Program-made: the position numbers and the translations under genes
The notes under the pieces: model-generated
What the model saw: only the letters and a program-made list of their open reading frames with translations
Database searches by the model: none
What the model was told of the DNA's origin: nothing
Shown: piece by piece, positions 35,836 through 43,852 of the stretch
Layout of the letters: each line of letters begins with the position of its first letter
Numbering within the stretch: the stretch's first letter is position 1
Assembly: GCF_030381805.1 (NCBI RefSeq)
Contig: NZ_JAUDRH010000013.1
Span: forward strand, 186,001 to 250,000
Direction of reading: 5' to 3'
DNA: 64,000 bases
Source: Chlorogloeopsis sp. ULAP01
GTDB taxonomy: Bacteria; Cyanobacteriota; Cyanobacteriia; Cyanobacteriales; Nostocaceae

Positions 35836-37023
35836 TTAGCTATTGCTGCTTACAGATTGTTTTTGTGTATCTGCTTGCCACTTCACCCATAATAAAAAGG
35901 GAATTGCCATGAACTGGCTAAAAACGGAAAAGACAACCAGTACAGTCATCGACCAGTCATATAATACTCCCATTAAAGTGCTACCCAAAAACCACGCCAA
36001 GCCATAACCTGCACTGAAGGTACCATAGGCAGAAGCGCGTTTATCTTTCGAGACTAAACCTGCGATCGTTGCTTTCAAAATCGATTCTTGCGCGCCCATG
36101 CCCACACCCCACAAAACCATTCCTGCTAATGCCAAGTTAGTACTACTAGAAAAAGCCAAAGGCGCAAACAAGCAAGAAAAAACGACTGCAAGCATGAGAA
36201 TCGAAATTCCAATGCGATCAAATAGCTTTCCAAATATTAATGCCGCTACAGCATCTACCCCCATAGCTAAGGCATAAAATAGAGGAATTGTTAGCCCAGA
36301 GGCAATCTGTTGCTTTTGAAAGTGATAGGCGATGAGGGGAAAATCGGCATAGCCTGCTGCCACAAGAGCCACAGCACCAAGATAAATCCAAAAAACCTGC
36401 GGCAATCCTTTTTCTGCGTCTGCCACTGTTTCTACTTCAAAATCTTGGGGATTGGGGTAAAGCTTTTGTAACACCAACAACACAAGCAATCCTAGAATAG
36501 CTGGCACAATCAGAATCACAAAGCCATTCTGATAACCTCCCCACCAGTAAATTACAGCTGCCACTGCCAAAGGGCCAAGCACTGCACCTGTTTGATCCAT
36601 TGCCTCATGCAACCCAAAGCCAAAGCCCCTACCCATTTGACTCACACCATGCGAAAGCAAGGCATCACGGGGTGGAGTACGAACTGCTTTGCCTGTACGT
36701 TCCGCAATCATCAAACCAGCAGCAACCTCCCATCTTCCTGCTAAAGCTAAAAATGGCACTACTGCTGTGTTTAAAAAATAACCTAAAGTTGTAATTCCCC
36801 AATATTTACGTGTTTGGTCACTTAGATAACCAATAACTAAGCGAAAACCATAACCAATCAATTCTCCAAATCCTTCTATTAGACCAACTAATGTCCCATT
36901 CGCTCCCAATACTTCTAAATAAGCACCTGTTATGCTACGCGCCCCTTCATATGTCGCATCAGCACAAAGACTGACAAATCCTAGTAAAATAACAAACTTT
37001 AAAGCAGCAGTTTCCTGTGGCAT
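35836..37023 (-). CDS. Major facilitator superfamily transporter
   Basis: 395 residues with 12 predicted hydrophobic helices. The N-terminal half has FVSLCADATYEGARSI in helix I and the loop 2-3 motif RLVIGYLSDQTRK, which takes the place of the MFS motif A. AERTGKAVRTPPRDALLSHG follows. The C-terminal half has a matching GKLFDRIG. This RTPPRDAL signature occurs in uncharacterised MFS proteins related to drug- or metal-exporting members. Substrate is unknown. It converges with the Ndb gene at 35816. Confidence 0.8.
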   Translation of the reverse strand: MPQETAALKFVILLGFVSLCADATYEGARSITGAYLEVLGANGTLVGLIEGFGELIGYGFRLVIGYLSDQTRKYWGITTLGYFLNTAVVPFLALAGRWEVAAGLMIAERTGKAVRTPPRDALLSHGVSQMGRGFGFGLHEAMDQTGAVLGPLAVAAVIYWWGGYQNGFVILIVPAILGLLVLLVLQKLYPNPQDFEVETVADAEKGLPQVFWIYLGAVALVAAGYADFPLIAYHFQKQQIASGLTIPLFYALAMGVDAVAALIFGKLFDRIGISILMLAVVFSCLFAPLAFSSSTNLALAGMVLWGVGMGAQESILKATIAGLVSKDKRASAYGTFSAGYGLAWFLGSTLMGVLYDWSMTVLVVFSVFSQFMAIPFLLWVKWQADTQKQSVSSNS

Positions 37024-37169
37024 TCCCTGTTGTTTTTCTAAGTCACTCTTTAGATTGAAGCATTGGGTAATATTAAAAAACTGCTTGCATAAAACATCAA
37101 AAATTGAGCATTAGTTATCTGTATTGTCGGTAATACCGTTTCTTTGTGGAGCTGCACCAAATTCTAACT

Positions 37170-37245
37170 TTTTTGAACGCAAAGGTACACGGAGGTTAGC
37201 GCATTAGGCGATTCGCCTTCCCGCAGGGTAGGTACGCAGAGGTTT
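37170..37245. repeat. Interspersed cyanobacterial spacer repeat
   Basis: A segment of type AACGCAAAGGTACACGGAGG ... GGCGATTCGCCTTCCCGC ... GTACGCAGAGG. The inner GGCGA/TCGCC and GCCTTCCCGCAGGGT parts are typical of mobile spacer repeats in Nostocales-type genomes. It lies downstream of modBC. Confidence 0.5.
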
Positions 37246-37307
37246 TCTAAAGATAATTCCCTATCTCCCAAAATAATTAGGCGCATCTTCATGGAGAATT
37301 GATATAA

Positions 37308-39119
37308 CTATTTTGTAGATTGCTCCATTAACATCAAACGCAAAGGATCTAATCGAACGTGCCACGGCAACGGCTGATCTTTGAGTGTTGCCCATTTCTC
37401 CTTAAACACTTCTGCTTGCAGATGGTAATCATGGGAACTTGTGGGAGAAGAATGCAATTTCAAAAATAGCGTCATCCGGTGTGGTGTTTCGCTAGTTCGT
37501 ACCAACCAACAGGGAAAGGTATTCTCTTGGTTAGGTTCATTGGTGAAGTTAATTTGATGAGCGCGGATACCGACGTGAGAGAAAGAGTTGGGAATCGATT
37601 CAATTACTCGTAAAGTGCAATTCCAATCAATAGCTTCTACTTGGCGATCGCCTTTGAAGATTGCGGGAGAGAAGTTTTTACAACCTGTTAATTTAGCAAC
37701 GTTAACGGTAGTGGGATGCTCAAAAATCTCGTATTTGGAGCCAGATTGAACTGCTCTGCCGTGTTCCATCACCAGAAGATTTGGACAAACTCGGTAGGCT
37801 TCTTCCATATTATGCGTTACAAACAAAGTTACACCTTGGTAATCTGCTAACGTTGCCATCATTTGTTGTTCTAATTGGCTACGTAAATGAGTATCGAGAG
37901 CAGAAAACGGTTCATCCAAAAGTAAAGCTTCTGGTTGAGAAGCCAAAGCTCTTGCTAGGGCAACTCGTTGTTGCTGCCCACCAGACAGTTGATGCGGATA
38001 GCGATCGCCTAATCCTTCTAACCGCATTTGCACTAATTGCGCTTCTACTCGTTGCTTAATGGCTACTTGAGATAATCCTTGCGGTAAACCAAAAGCAATA
38101 TTCTGCGCCACACTCATGTGGGGAAACAAAGCATAATTCTGAAATAAAAAACCGACACGGCGATCGCAGCTAGGAATATTAATACCCTTTTGAGAATCAA
38201 ACAAAACCCTGTCATTCAAGACAATGGAGCCTCTAGTTGGTGTTTCTATCCCAGCAATACAGCGCAAAATCATACTCTTACCAGCACCAGAACCTCCCAA
38301 CAATCCCAAAGGTTGCTCATCGGTACTGAAGGAAACTTTTAAATCAAAATCACTAAGTATTTTCTCGATATCTACGCTCAGTTCAGTTGCAGAGAATCGT
38401 GCAGGTAAGGCAGAAACCTCACTTTCTTTTCCCTTTGTTATCCTGTCTCCTGTTCTACTTGTTTCTCTTGGCTCCTGCCAGAAGTTGACAGCAATAATTC
38501 CCGACAGAGAAATAACCATAATCGCGATCGCCCAGAACCAAGCTTCATTCATTGCTCCTGCTTCCACGGCAAAATAAATTGCCATCGGAATCGTCTGAGT
38601 TTGTCCGGGGATATTACCTGCTAGCATCAGTGTCGCACCAAATTCACCTAAAGCACGAGCAAAAGCCAGAGTTGTTCCGGCTAAAATTCCAGGCAGTGCC
38701 AAAGGTAACCCGATTCGCCAAAAGATAGTTGCTTCGCTTGCACCTAGAGTTCTAGCTACCCGTAAAAGATTCTGATCGATTTGTGTAAACGCTCCCAAGG
38801 AAGTTTTATACATTAAAGGAAAGGCAACCACTGTTGCAGCGATCGCTGCACCATACCAAGTGAAAACAATGGTAAAGTCAAAAGGCTCCAGTAATTTTCC
38901 GATTGGGCCATTCTTACCAAAACAGACCAGCAATATAAAGCCCACAACTGTCGGGGGTAAAATCAGAGGAGCAATAAAGATACTTTCAATCAGTGATTTC
39001 GCCTTACCCCGATACCCCAACATCCAATAGGCAGCCGCAATGCCAAGGAAAAAGGTAATAAAGGTAGCAAGCAAAGAAGTTTTAAGCGATATCCAAAGAG
39101 GAGATAAATCTTGTGGCAT
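37308..39119 (-). CDS. modBC: Fused molybdate ABC transporter permease and ATPase (ModBC)
   Basis: 603 residues joining two subunits. Residues 1-225 are the ModB permease with five or six helices and the EAA-like loop RVARTLGASEATIFWRIGLPLALPG that docks the ATPase. After a ~20-residue linker, residues about 245-470 are ModC: GGSGAGKS (Walker A), FLFQNYALFPHMSV (Q loop), LSGGQQQRVALARAL (signature), ALLLDEPFSALD (Walker B) and FVTHNMEEAYR (H loop). A C-terminal ~110-residue regulatory-like domain follows. Substrate is inferred from the adjacent modA. Such ModBC fusions are known in cyanobacteria. Confidence 0.93.
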   Translation of the reverse strand: MPQDLSPLWISLKTSLLATFITFFLGIAAAYWMLGYRGKAKSLIESIFIAPLILPPTVVGFILLVCFGKNGPIGKLLEPFDFTIVFTWYGAAIAATVVAFPLMYKTSLGAFTQIDQNLLRVARTLGASEATIFWRIGLPLALPGILAGTTLAFARALGEFGATLMLAGNIPGQTQTIPMAIYFAVEAGAMNEAWFWAIAIMVISLSGIIAVNFWQEPRETSRTGDRITKGKESEVSALPARFSATELSVDIEKILSDFDLKVSFSTDEQPLGLLGGSGAGKSMILRCIAGIETPTRGSIVLNDRVLFDSQKGINIPSCDRRVGFLFQNYALFPHMSVAQNIAFGLPQGLSQVAIKQRVEAQLVQMRLEGLGDRYPHQLSGGQQQRVALARALASQPEALLLDEPFSALDTHLRSQLEQQMMATLADYQGVTLFVTHNMEEAYRVCPNLLVMEHGRAVQSGSKYEIFEHPTTVNVAKLTGCKNFSPAIFKGDRQVEAIDWNCTLRVIESIPNSFSHVGIRAHQINFTNEPNQENTFPCWLVRTSETPHRMTLFLKLHSSPTSSHDYHLQAEVFKEKWATLKDQPLPWHVRLDPLRLMLMEQSTK

Positions 39120-39249
39120 GGTTTTAGAAGACAGCAGGAGACAGAAAACTACCCAGCCAGCGAAAATCCTTGCTTTTCAAACACGGTTTTAGCTAGATTG
39201 CTAGATAAAAATTCCTCAACTTTTTTGGCAGCCTGGACATGAATTGAGC

Positions 39250-39285
39250 TACCTACCAACTAATTTATAAAAAAGTTGGTAGGTA
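39250..39285. promoter_or_regulatory. Inverted repeat between modA and modBC, candidate regulator site
   Basis: Perfect 12-bp arms TACCTACCAACT (39250-39261) and AGTTGGTAGGTA (39274-39285) around 12 nt. They contain TACCAA (39254-39259) and TTGGTA (39276-39281), the half-sites also found upstream of modA. No T tract follows on the minus strand, so a terminator is less likely than an operator or RNA hairpin. Confidence 0.5.
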
Positions 39286-39399
39286 AAAAGGTAAAAATAA
39301 AGACAGTTTTGCAAAACAGCCAAAAAATTTATTAGCTGTCATCAACTGTTTTAATCACCAAAGTGTAAATTTTGACTTCTTACCACTTCTATCTGTTGA

Positions 39400-40191
39400 T
39401 TAAGGCAAGACAAACCCATATTTTTTCAGTACACCCTTTGCTTGGTCGCTTGATAAAAACTTAACAAAATCCTGAGCTACTTGAGTATTTTTACTTCTTT
39501 TTAAAACTGCTACCGGATAGATAATCGGAGAATGGTACCTTTCGTCAGCAGTTGCTACAACTTTTATCTTGTCGGAAATTTTGGCATCAGTGATATAAAC
39601 TAAGCCCGCATCAGCATTACCGCTTTCTACTGCTGCTAAAACTTGACGCACATTGTTAGCATAGACAAACTTAGGTTTAATTTGTTCGTAGATACCTAAT
39701 TTTTGCAGAACCTGTTCAGCATATTGTCCAGCAGGTACACTTCTTGGTTCGCCAATGGCAATTTTTTTAATCTTAGAGTCTTTGAGATTGTTAAAGCTGC
39801 TAACACCTGTAACATTACTCGGCACAATCAGAACCAAGCGGTTTTTTGCTAAGATATTGCGAGTATTATCAAGTAACTGTCCTGATTGCTCTAAGGTATC
39901 CATCTGCTTATTTGCCGCAGAGATGAAAACATCTACAGGCGCTCCCTGTTGAATCTGTTGCAATAAAGCACCGGAAGCTCCAAAGTTATACTTGATATTG
40001 ATATTGGGTTTACTTTGTTGGTAAATTGGCTTGATTTCTTCCATCACATCTTTCAAGCTAGCAGCAGCAGACACAAGCAATTCGCGATTGGACTGGGCTA
40101 CTACAGAAGGAATTATAAACGGCAAGCTAACTGTTAAAATCAAGCTAGTAAATGCTATGCCAATCAAGGCAAACAGTTGTCTTCTTTTCAT
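39400..40191 (-). CDS. modA: Molybdate-binding periplasmic protein ModA
   Basis: 263 residues. A signal peptide (to about residue 32, ...SVVAQ) precedes LLVSAAASLKDVMEEIKPIYQQ, YNFGASGALLQQIQQGAPVDVFISA, then KIAIGEPRSVPAGQYAEQVL, VRQVLAAVESGNADAGLVYITDA and a final FVKFLSS. SAAASL and NFGASG supply oxyanion ligands, diagnostic of ModA/WtpA-like type II binding proteins. It delivers molybdate (and possibly tungstate) to ModBC, 280 bp downstream on the same strand. The divergent regulator starts 94 bp upstream. Confidence 0.94.
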   Translation of the reverse strand: MKRRQLFALIGIAFTSLILTVSLPFIIPSVVAQSNRELLVSAAASLKDVMEEIKPIYQQSKPNINIKYNFGASGALLQQIQQGAPVDVFISAANKQMDTLEQSGQLLDNTRNILAKNRLVLIVPSNVTGVSSFNNLKDSKIKKIAIGEPRSVPAGQYAEQVLQKLGIYEQIKPKFVYANNVRQVLAAVESGNADAGLVYITDAKISDKIKVVATADERYHSPIIYPVAVLKRSKNTQVAQDFVKFLSSDQAKGVLKKYGFVLP

Positions 40192-40230
40192 CGAAAAACT
40201 ACTCGTGCAGAAAATTTATAGAATTAGAGA

Positions 40231-40279
40231 TTGGTAGTATCGTACCAAGACAACCAACAAATTACCAATTAATTTGGTA
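40231..40279. promoter_or_regulatory. Paired TTGGTA/TACCAA operators in the modA-regulator gap
   Basis: Two adjacent palindromes share one half-site. The first is TTGGTA-N6-TACCAA at 40231-40248; the second is TACCAA-N5-TTGGTA at 40263-40279, ending 6 nt before the regulator ATG. Their place between two divergent molybdate genes, and the recurrence of the half-sites at 39254-39281, suggest binding of the RHH-Mop protein. Autoregulation is inferred. Confidence 0.6.
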
Positions 40280-40285
40280 AAATCT

Positions 40286-40726
40286 ATGCCAAGAAAAGAA
40301 CAAGGATGGATTACATTTCAAACATCAGAAGAAGAGCGCAGAATTTTAGAGGAATTCTGTCAACAGTCGCAGCGCACTAAAACAGAAATTCTCAGAGAGT
40401 TAGTTCGTAATCTCAGTCAACGCTCCTCGCCATCACCGCAGTCAATACCAACCAAGTGCAAGGATTACAAAGATACTGATACCCCTGAGATCACAAATAA
40501 TACTCAAAAAAGGCCTCTCAAAGTTAGTTCTCGCAATCTTCTTAAAGGTGTAGTAACAAAAGTTGTGAAGGGAGAAGTGAGCAGTCAGGTAACCATTAAG
40601 GTTATCCACGAAGTTGAATTAACTTCGATTATTACTACAATTTCAGTAGAGGAGTTGGAGCTATACGAGGGAACAGAAGCTTATGCAGTGATTAAGTCTA
40701 ATGATATTGCTATTGCCAAGGACTAG
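40286..40726 (+). CDS. Ribbon-helix-helix/Mop fusion, candidate molybdate-sensing repressor
   Basis: A 146-residue two-domain protein. Residues 1-48 have the ribbon-helix-helix plan: a short strand (GWITFQTS), helix A (EEERRILEEFCQQS) and helix B (TKTEILRELVRNLS). After a Ser/Pro/Lys linker, residues about 79-146 form a Mop/TOBE molybdopterin- or molybdate-binding domain (SSRNLLKGVVTKVVKGEVSS, then SIITTISVEELELYEGTEAYAVIKSNDIAIA). ModE of E. coli joins Mop domains to a winged helix, so this is a different DNA-binding solution. ATG 40286 is preferred to a TTG four codons earlier, which would overlap the palindrome. Confidence 0.8.
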   Translation: MPRKEQGWITFQTSEEERRILEEFCQQSQRTKTEILRELVRNLSQRSSPSPQSIPTKCKDYKDTDTPEITNNTQKRPLKVSSRNLLKGVVTKVVKGEVSSQVTIKVIHEVELTSIITTISVEELELYEGTEAYAVIKSNDIAIAKD

Positions 40727-40866
40727 TGCCAGGAGTGGTGTTATTTTTTGTGTTTCAAAGCTTTACTTTGTCAAGAAGTTTTGAAATTTTGACTTTACAT
40801 CACTTATAGCAATTCCCATAGATAAGAAAACAAAATTCAATATATCAATTTTGACTTGATTAAATC

Positions 40867-41253
40867 TTAAAGAGCTAAAGCAATAATTAATTTTTCGGTA
40901 TCTGTCAAGTCGCCAATCAGCTTCTTGAAAGGTGGCGGAAATTCCTTTATGAGTGTAGGAATTGCAAAAATTTGGTCTTCTTCTAGACGTTCAGGTTGTT
41001 GATAAATATCAATTACCTCTAGTTCATAGCGCCCGTGCAGACGCTCTTCGCAAAGTTTTTGAATATTTTCAAGAGCACTTAAAGACTTCTGATTATAGTT
41101 AGCTATATACAATCGCAAGACGTACTTTTCTAATTTGTGATTAGAAAGCAAATCCATTGCATCTTCTGAGTCATCTAAGAAGTCGTTTGAGTTGTCCTTC
41201 TCCCCTCTGGAATGATCCATGAATATCCTTATTAAATTAGTTTTTATATCCAA
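40867..41253 (-). CDS. KaiB-domain protein with N-terminal extension (orphan paralogue)
   Basis: 128 residues: a charged N-terminal extension of about 40 residues, then a thioredoxin-like KaiB domain. The KaiB pattern is clear: KYVLRLYIANYNQKSLSALENIQKLCEERLHGRYELEVIDIYQQPERLEEDQIFAIPTLIK, PPP and a GDLTD..K segment. KaiB binds KaiC to set the circadian oscillator; divergent KaiB2/B3-type paralogues have stress or signalling roles. The key tail is shorter than in canonical KaiB and no kaiA or kaiC is next to it. Starts at Met12 or later are possible. Confidence 0.82.
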   Translation of the reverse strand: MDIKTNLIRIFMDHSRGEKDNSNDFLDDSEDAMDLLSNHKLEKYVLRLYIANYNQKSLSALENIQKLCEERLHGRYELEVIDIYQQPERLEEDQIFAIPTLIKEFPPPFKKLIGDLTDTEKLIIALAL

Positions 41254-41617
41254 AACTTAAAACGATATCTATTTTTTGACCTCTATCCTGAGAAGGTGAA
41301 TTGAAATTTACAGTAGAATAGAAGCTTATTACTCGTTTTACTTTTAGGTTGATATAAATAGGCAACAACAGAAGCAGGAAACAGATTTGAGCAAGACGAG
41401 TATAGCATCAGCACCTTGCAGGTTCTGATTTGGAAAACACAGCAAAACACCAAGCAATCACGATTAAATCATGAATAAATTTGCCGCCTATATTAGTAAA
41501 AGACAGCACTAATTAAAAATCTACTATTGTGCGATCGCAAAGCGTGCCGTATTAGTCTACTTGTTTCAGTTCATACCTGTAGTTTCACTCATACGGATTT
41601 TTATTGTTTTAGGTGAC
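41254..41617. other. Intergenic region
   Basis: About 360 bp with one HIP1 octamer (41531-41538), the last before a 3.6-kb HIP1-free stretch. No gene or clear hairpin was recognised. Confidence 0.4.
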
Positions 41618-42307
41618 TTAGATTACACTACCGCAATGTTCATTAGCAGGAACTGCTTCCATCATCTTTTTCGGATTGGGTAAGTTTAAAGTGGACATTA
41701 ATTCAATAAAATTTTCACGGCTACGTCCCAAAAATCGAGGATTCCAATGCTTTTCTTCTCCAATTGTGGATACTGTGTGACCACGATAATCATGCCCTGG
41801 ATACACCAGGGTGTCATCTGGCAAAGGAAATAAACGCTGTGTCACTGAGTCATATAGAGTTCCTGCATTGCCACTTTGAAAATCTGTACGACCACAACCT
41901 CTGATAAACAATGCATCTCCAGTAAGTACTCGGTTATTATTGACCAGATAGGCATAGTGGCTATCGGTATGACCTGGGGTAGCAATAGCTTTAATAGATA
42001 TTTTTCCTAACTGTAATATTTCTCCATCCTTAACGTAGCCATTAGCACAGACTACATGAGAATTATCTGGTACTATACTTAAACAATTGGTAGCAGATCG
42101 TAATTTATCACTTCCTGTAATATGGTCTGCATGAACGTGAGTTTCTAAACAGCAACGGAGAGTGATTCCTAATTCTTGGAGTAATTTGAGGTCGCGTTCC
42201 ACCTGTTCTAGCACAGGATCTACAATTATAGCCTCTTTGGTGTTGGTATCAGCAATCAAGTAAGTGTAAGTGTTAGATTCTGCATCAAATAACTGCCGAA
42301 ATAACAT
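41618..42307 (-). CDS. ETHE1-like metallo-beta-lactamase-fold sulfur dioxygenase
   Basis: 229 residues. The MBL fold is clear: ETHVHADHITGS (HxHxDH), TPGHTDSHYAYL, LTGDALFIRGCGRTDFQSGNAGTLYDSV and YPGHDYRGHTVSTI. The GCGRTDFQ.G segment and RNFIELM..LNLPNPKKM are diagnostic of ETHE1-type persulfide dioxygenases, which oxidise glutathione persulfide to sulfite with a mononuclear iron. It is cytoplasmic. ATG 42307 is preferred over 42316, because AGGAG (42318-42322) is spaced correctly only for it. Confidence 0.87.
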   Translation of the reverse strand: MLFRQLFDAESNTYTYLIADTNTKEAIIVDPVLEQVERDLKLLQELGITLRCCLETHVHADHITGSDKLRSATNCLSIVPDNSHVVCANGYVKDGEILQLGKISIKAIATPGHTDSHYAYLVNNNRVLTGDALFIRGCGRTDFQSGNAGTLYDSVTQRLFPLPDDTLVYPGHDYRGHTVSTIGEEKHWNPRFLGRSRENFIELMSTLNLPNPKKMMEAVPANEHCGSVI

Positions 42308-42816
42308 ATCTACCATACTCCTATTTACTTTCTTCCTGCTCCAAAATAATTTTGGTGAGGCTTCTTATCCAACCCAACTAGTATCAATTTGAACATTAAA
42401 ATCTAAGATTTATTTTTCTGTATATATATCTATATAGTAATATATTTATATTTTAATATATTTAATCAGTTTATTGCTTAGAGAAAAGAATACGAAGCTG
42501 AAACTTGAAATGTGGACTTTTAAGGAAGCCAATAATGAGAATTTGTGTGCAACGCTTTTCCACCCACTCCGATTCATGGAAGCAAGTGCAGCAGTTCTAG
42601 TAGACAGCATTTATATGAGATGACCATAAATATTTGCAACACAATCTTACAGAAGACTAAAAATCAAAGACTTTTTCTAACACTCATTCTCCTGGCAAGA
42701 ATGTGAAAAAAGTAATTGAAAAAGGTAGAGCCAGCTTCATGTAAGGGTTTGAAATATTTATAGTCCGGTTCCTGAACACCCTAATCCTTTGGCTCAAACT
42801 AAATTAGTAGACTTTC
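42308..42816. other. AT-rich spacer before the tandem RNA-like elements
   Basis: About 500 bp without HIP1 or a convincing frame. It contains a run of TATATA near 42420-42460 that could hold promoters. No similarity to the two tandem elements that follow was seen. Confidence 0.4.
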
Positions 42817-43113
42817 CCTTTGAAAAAGCAGATAGAAAGTGTTAATCTAGCCACAGTCAAATTACGTGTAAAATTTGATTCAGTAATAAACAAAGGAGGT
42901 GAACGCTATCAAAGTAGTATATTTGTGTAGCAAAAATGTCAGTTGAACACTGAATATAGTGGTACCGATTTTCAAGGGACTTGGCGGTCAGAGAAACGGA
43001 ACTTTTGATTGCTGATAGTTTGCAACTCAAACCCTATGGACAATAGGTTATCACATAGGGACAAGGAAAATGTATGCCTTTTCTTAAAGAAACAGTAAAG
43101 TAAAAAAGGCATC
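42817..43113 (+). ncRNA. Candidate structured RNA, tandem copy 1
   Basis: A 297-nt element with no conserved reading frame, about two-thirds similar to copy 2. Hairpins in order: GCTA/TAGC (42905-42908, 42928-42931); CCGATTTT with its partner 42992-42999 capped by GACTTGGCGGTC (42978-42989); AGTT/AACT (43017-43020, 43024-43027); CCCTATG/CATAGGG (43032-43038, 43054-43060); ATGCCTTTT/AAAAGGCAT (43074-43082, 43104-43112). Compared with copy 2, several pairs change on both sides, and a G-U pair in the second stem is valid only for the plus strand. A GGAGGTG box (42895-42901) is also kept. Class unknown. Confidence 0.55.
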
Positions 43114-43152
43114 ATTACCAAAACTTTATCTACTTAATACTGAGTTGCACAT

Positions 43153-43447
43153 CCTTTGAAAAAACTTAAGAAAGATGTTAACTTAGCCACAGCAAACCCA
43201 GAAGAACACACGTAGTACGCAAGCATTGAGGAGGTGGTGACTATTGAAGTCTGATATTGCAGATAGTCAAAATGTTAGGTGAGCCGCTTGTATATCAGCA
43301 TTGGTTTTGAAAAGACTTGGCGGTCGGAAAAACCAAATTGTTGACAACTAAAAGTCTCACGACTCAACCCCTATTAGGCAATATCGTAGCACATAGGGGC
43401 GGGGGAAGTATATGCCTTTTTTTTAAAGAAACAGTAAAGAAGGCATC
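43153..43447 (+). ncRNA. Candidate structured RNA, tandem copy 2
   Basis: A 295-nt element starting 336 nt after copy 1. The equivalent hairpins are GACTAT/ATAGTC (43239-43244, 43263-43268), TTGGTTTT/AAAACCAA (43301-43308, 43329-43336) around the identical GACTTGGCGGTC (43314-43325), AGTC/GACT (43353-43356, 43361-43364), CCCCTAT/ATAGGGG (43368-43374, 43393-43399) and an ATGCCTTTT stem (43412-43420, 43438-43446). Similarity to copy 1 may continue about 40 nt past the last hairpin. No transcript evidence exists here; an IscB/TnpB-type guide RNA remnant is an alternative. Confidence 0.55.
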
Positions 43448-43852
43448 TGGCTCTACAGTTTCTCCCAACTCAATATCAAGTTGCAATTAAAGGTAGTAAT
43501 TAGGACAGCACACGAAGAATATACCGTGCCTCCTTTTGCGTATAGCCTTCACGACTATGGGAATTTTTTCATCAGGTAGATTTTTGCACAAGTCAGTTCA
43601 AGAGTGAAGCAAAGGGTTGACCTTTAATTTTTTCTCATCACTTGTAAAAGTTACTTTTGCAAGAGATTTACTGTAGTGCAAAACTTTGTATTCCTATAAA
43701 TATCTAGTTGAAGTTAATTAAGAACTACTATCAACGCAACTTTGTATTGACTCGAAAGCGGAACGAAAAAAGCACGTTAGAGCTGTTCATTAACCGCAAA
43801 TATTTTAGGGAGAAATCTCACGGCTGGGTGCCTTATATGGAGGATAACTGTC
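43448..43852. other. Spacer between the RNA-like elements and the GH5 gene
   Basis: About 400 bp. On the minus strand near 43500-43570 a short protein-like string ends in a stop (HSREGYTQKEARYILRVLS), with stop codons just upstream. It may be a decayed gene end, but no family is assigned. The GH5 ribosome-binding site lies at the right edge. Confidence 0.35.

Noticed and set aside
39250..39285. Rho-independent terminator of modA
   Set aside because: The hairpin is strong but no T run follows on the minus strand; shared half-sites favour an operator.
42817..43447. Tandem elements as a CRISPR array or decayed protein genes
   Set aside because: Only two long copies with no short direct repeats or spacers, stops in all frames, and paired base changes in stems rather than third-codon changes.
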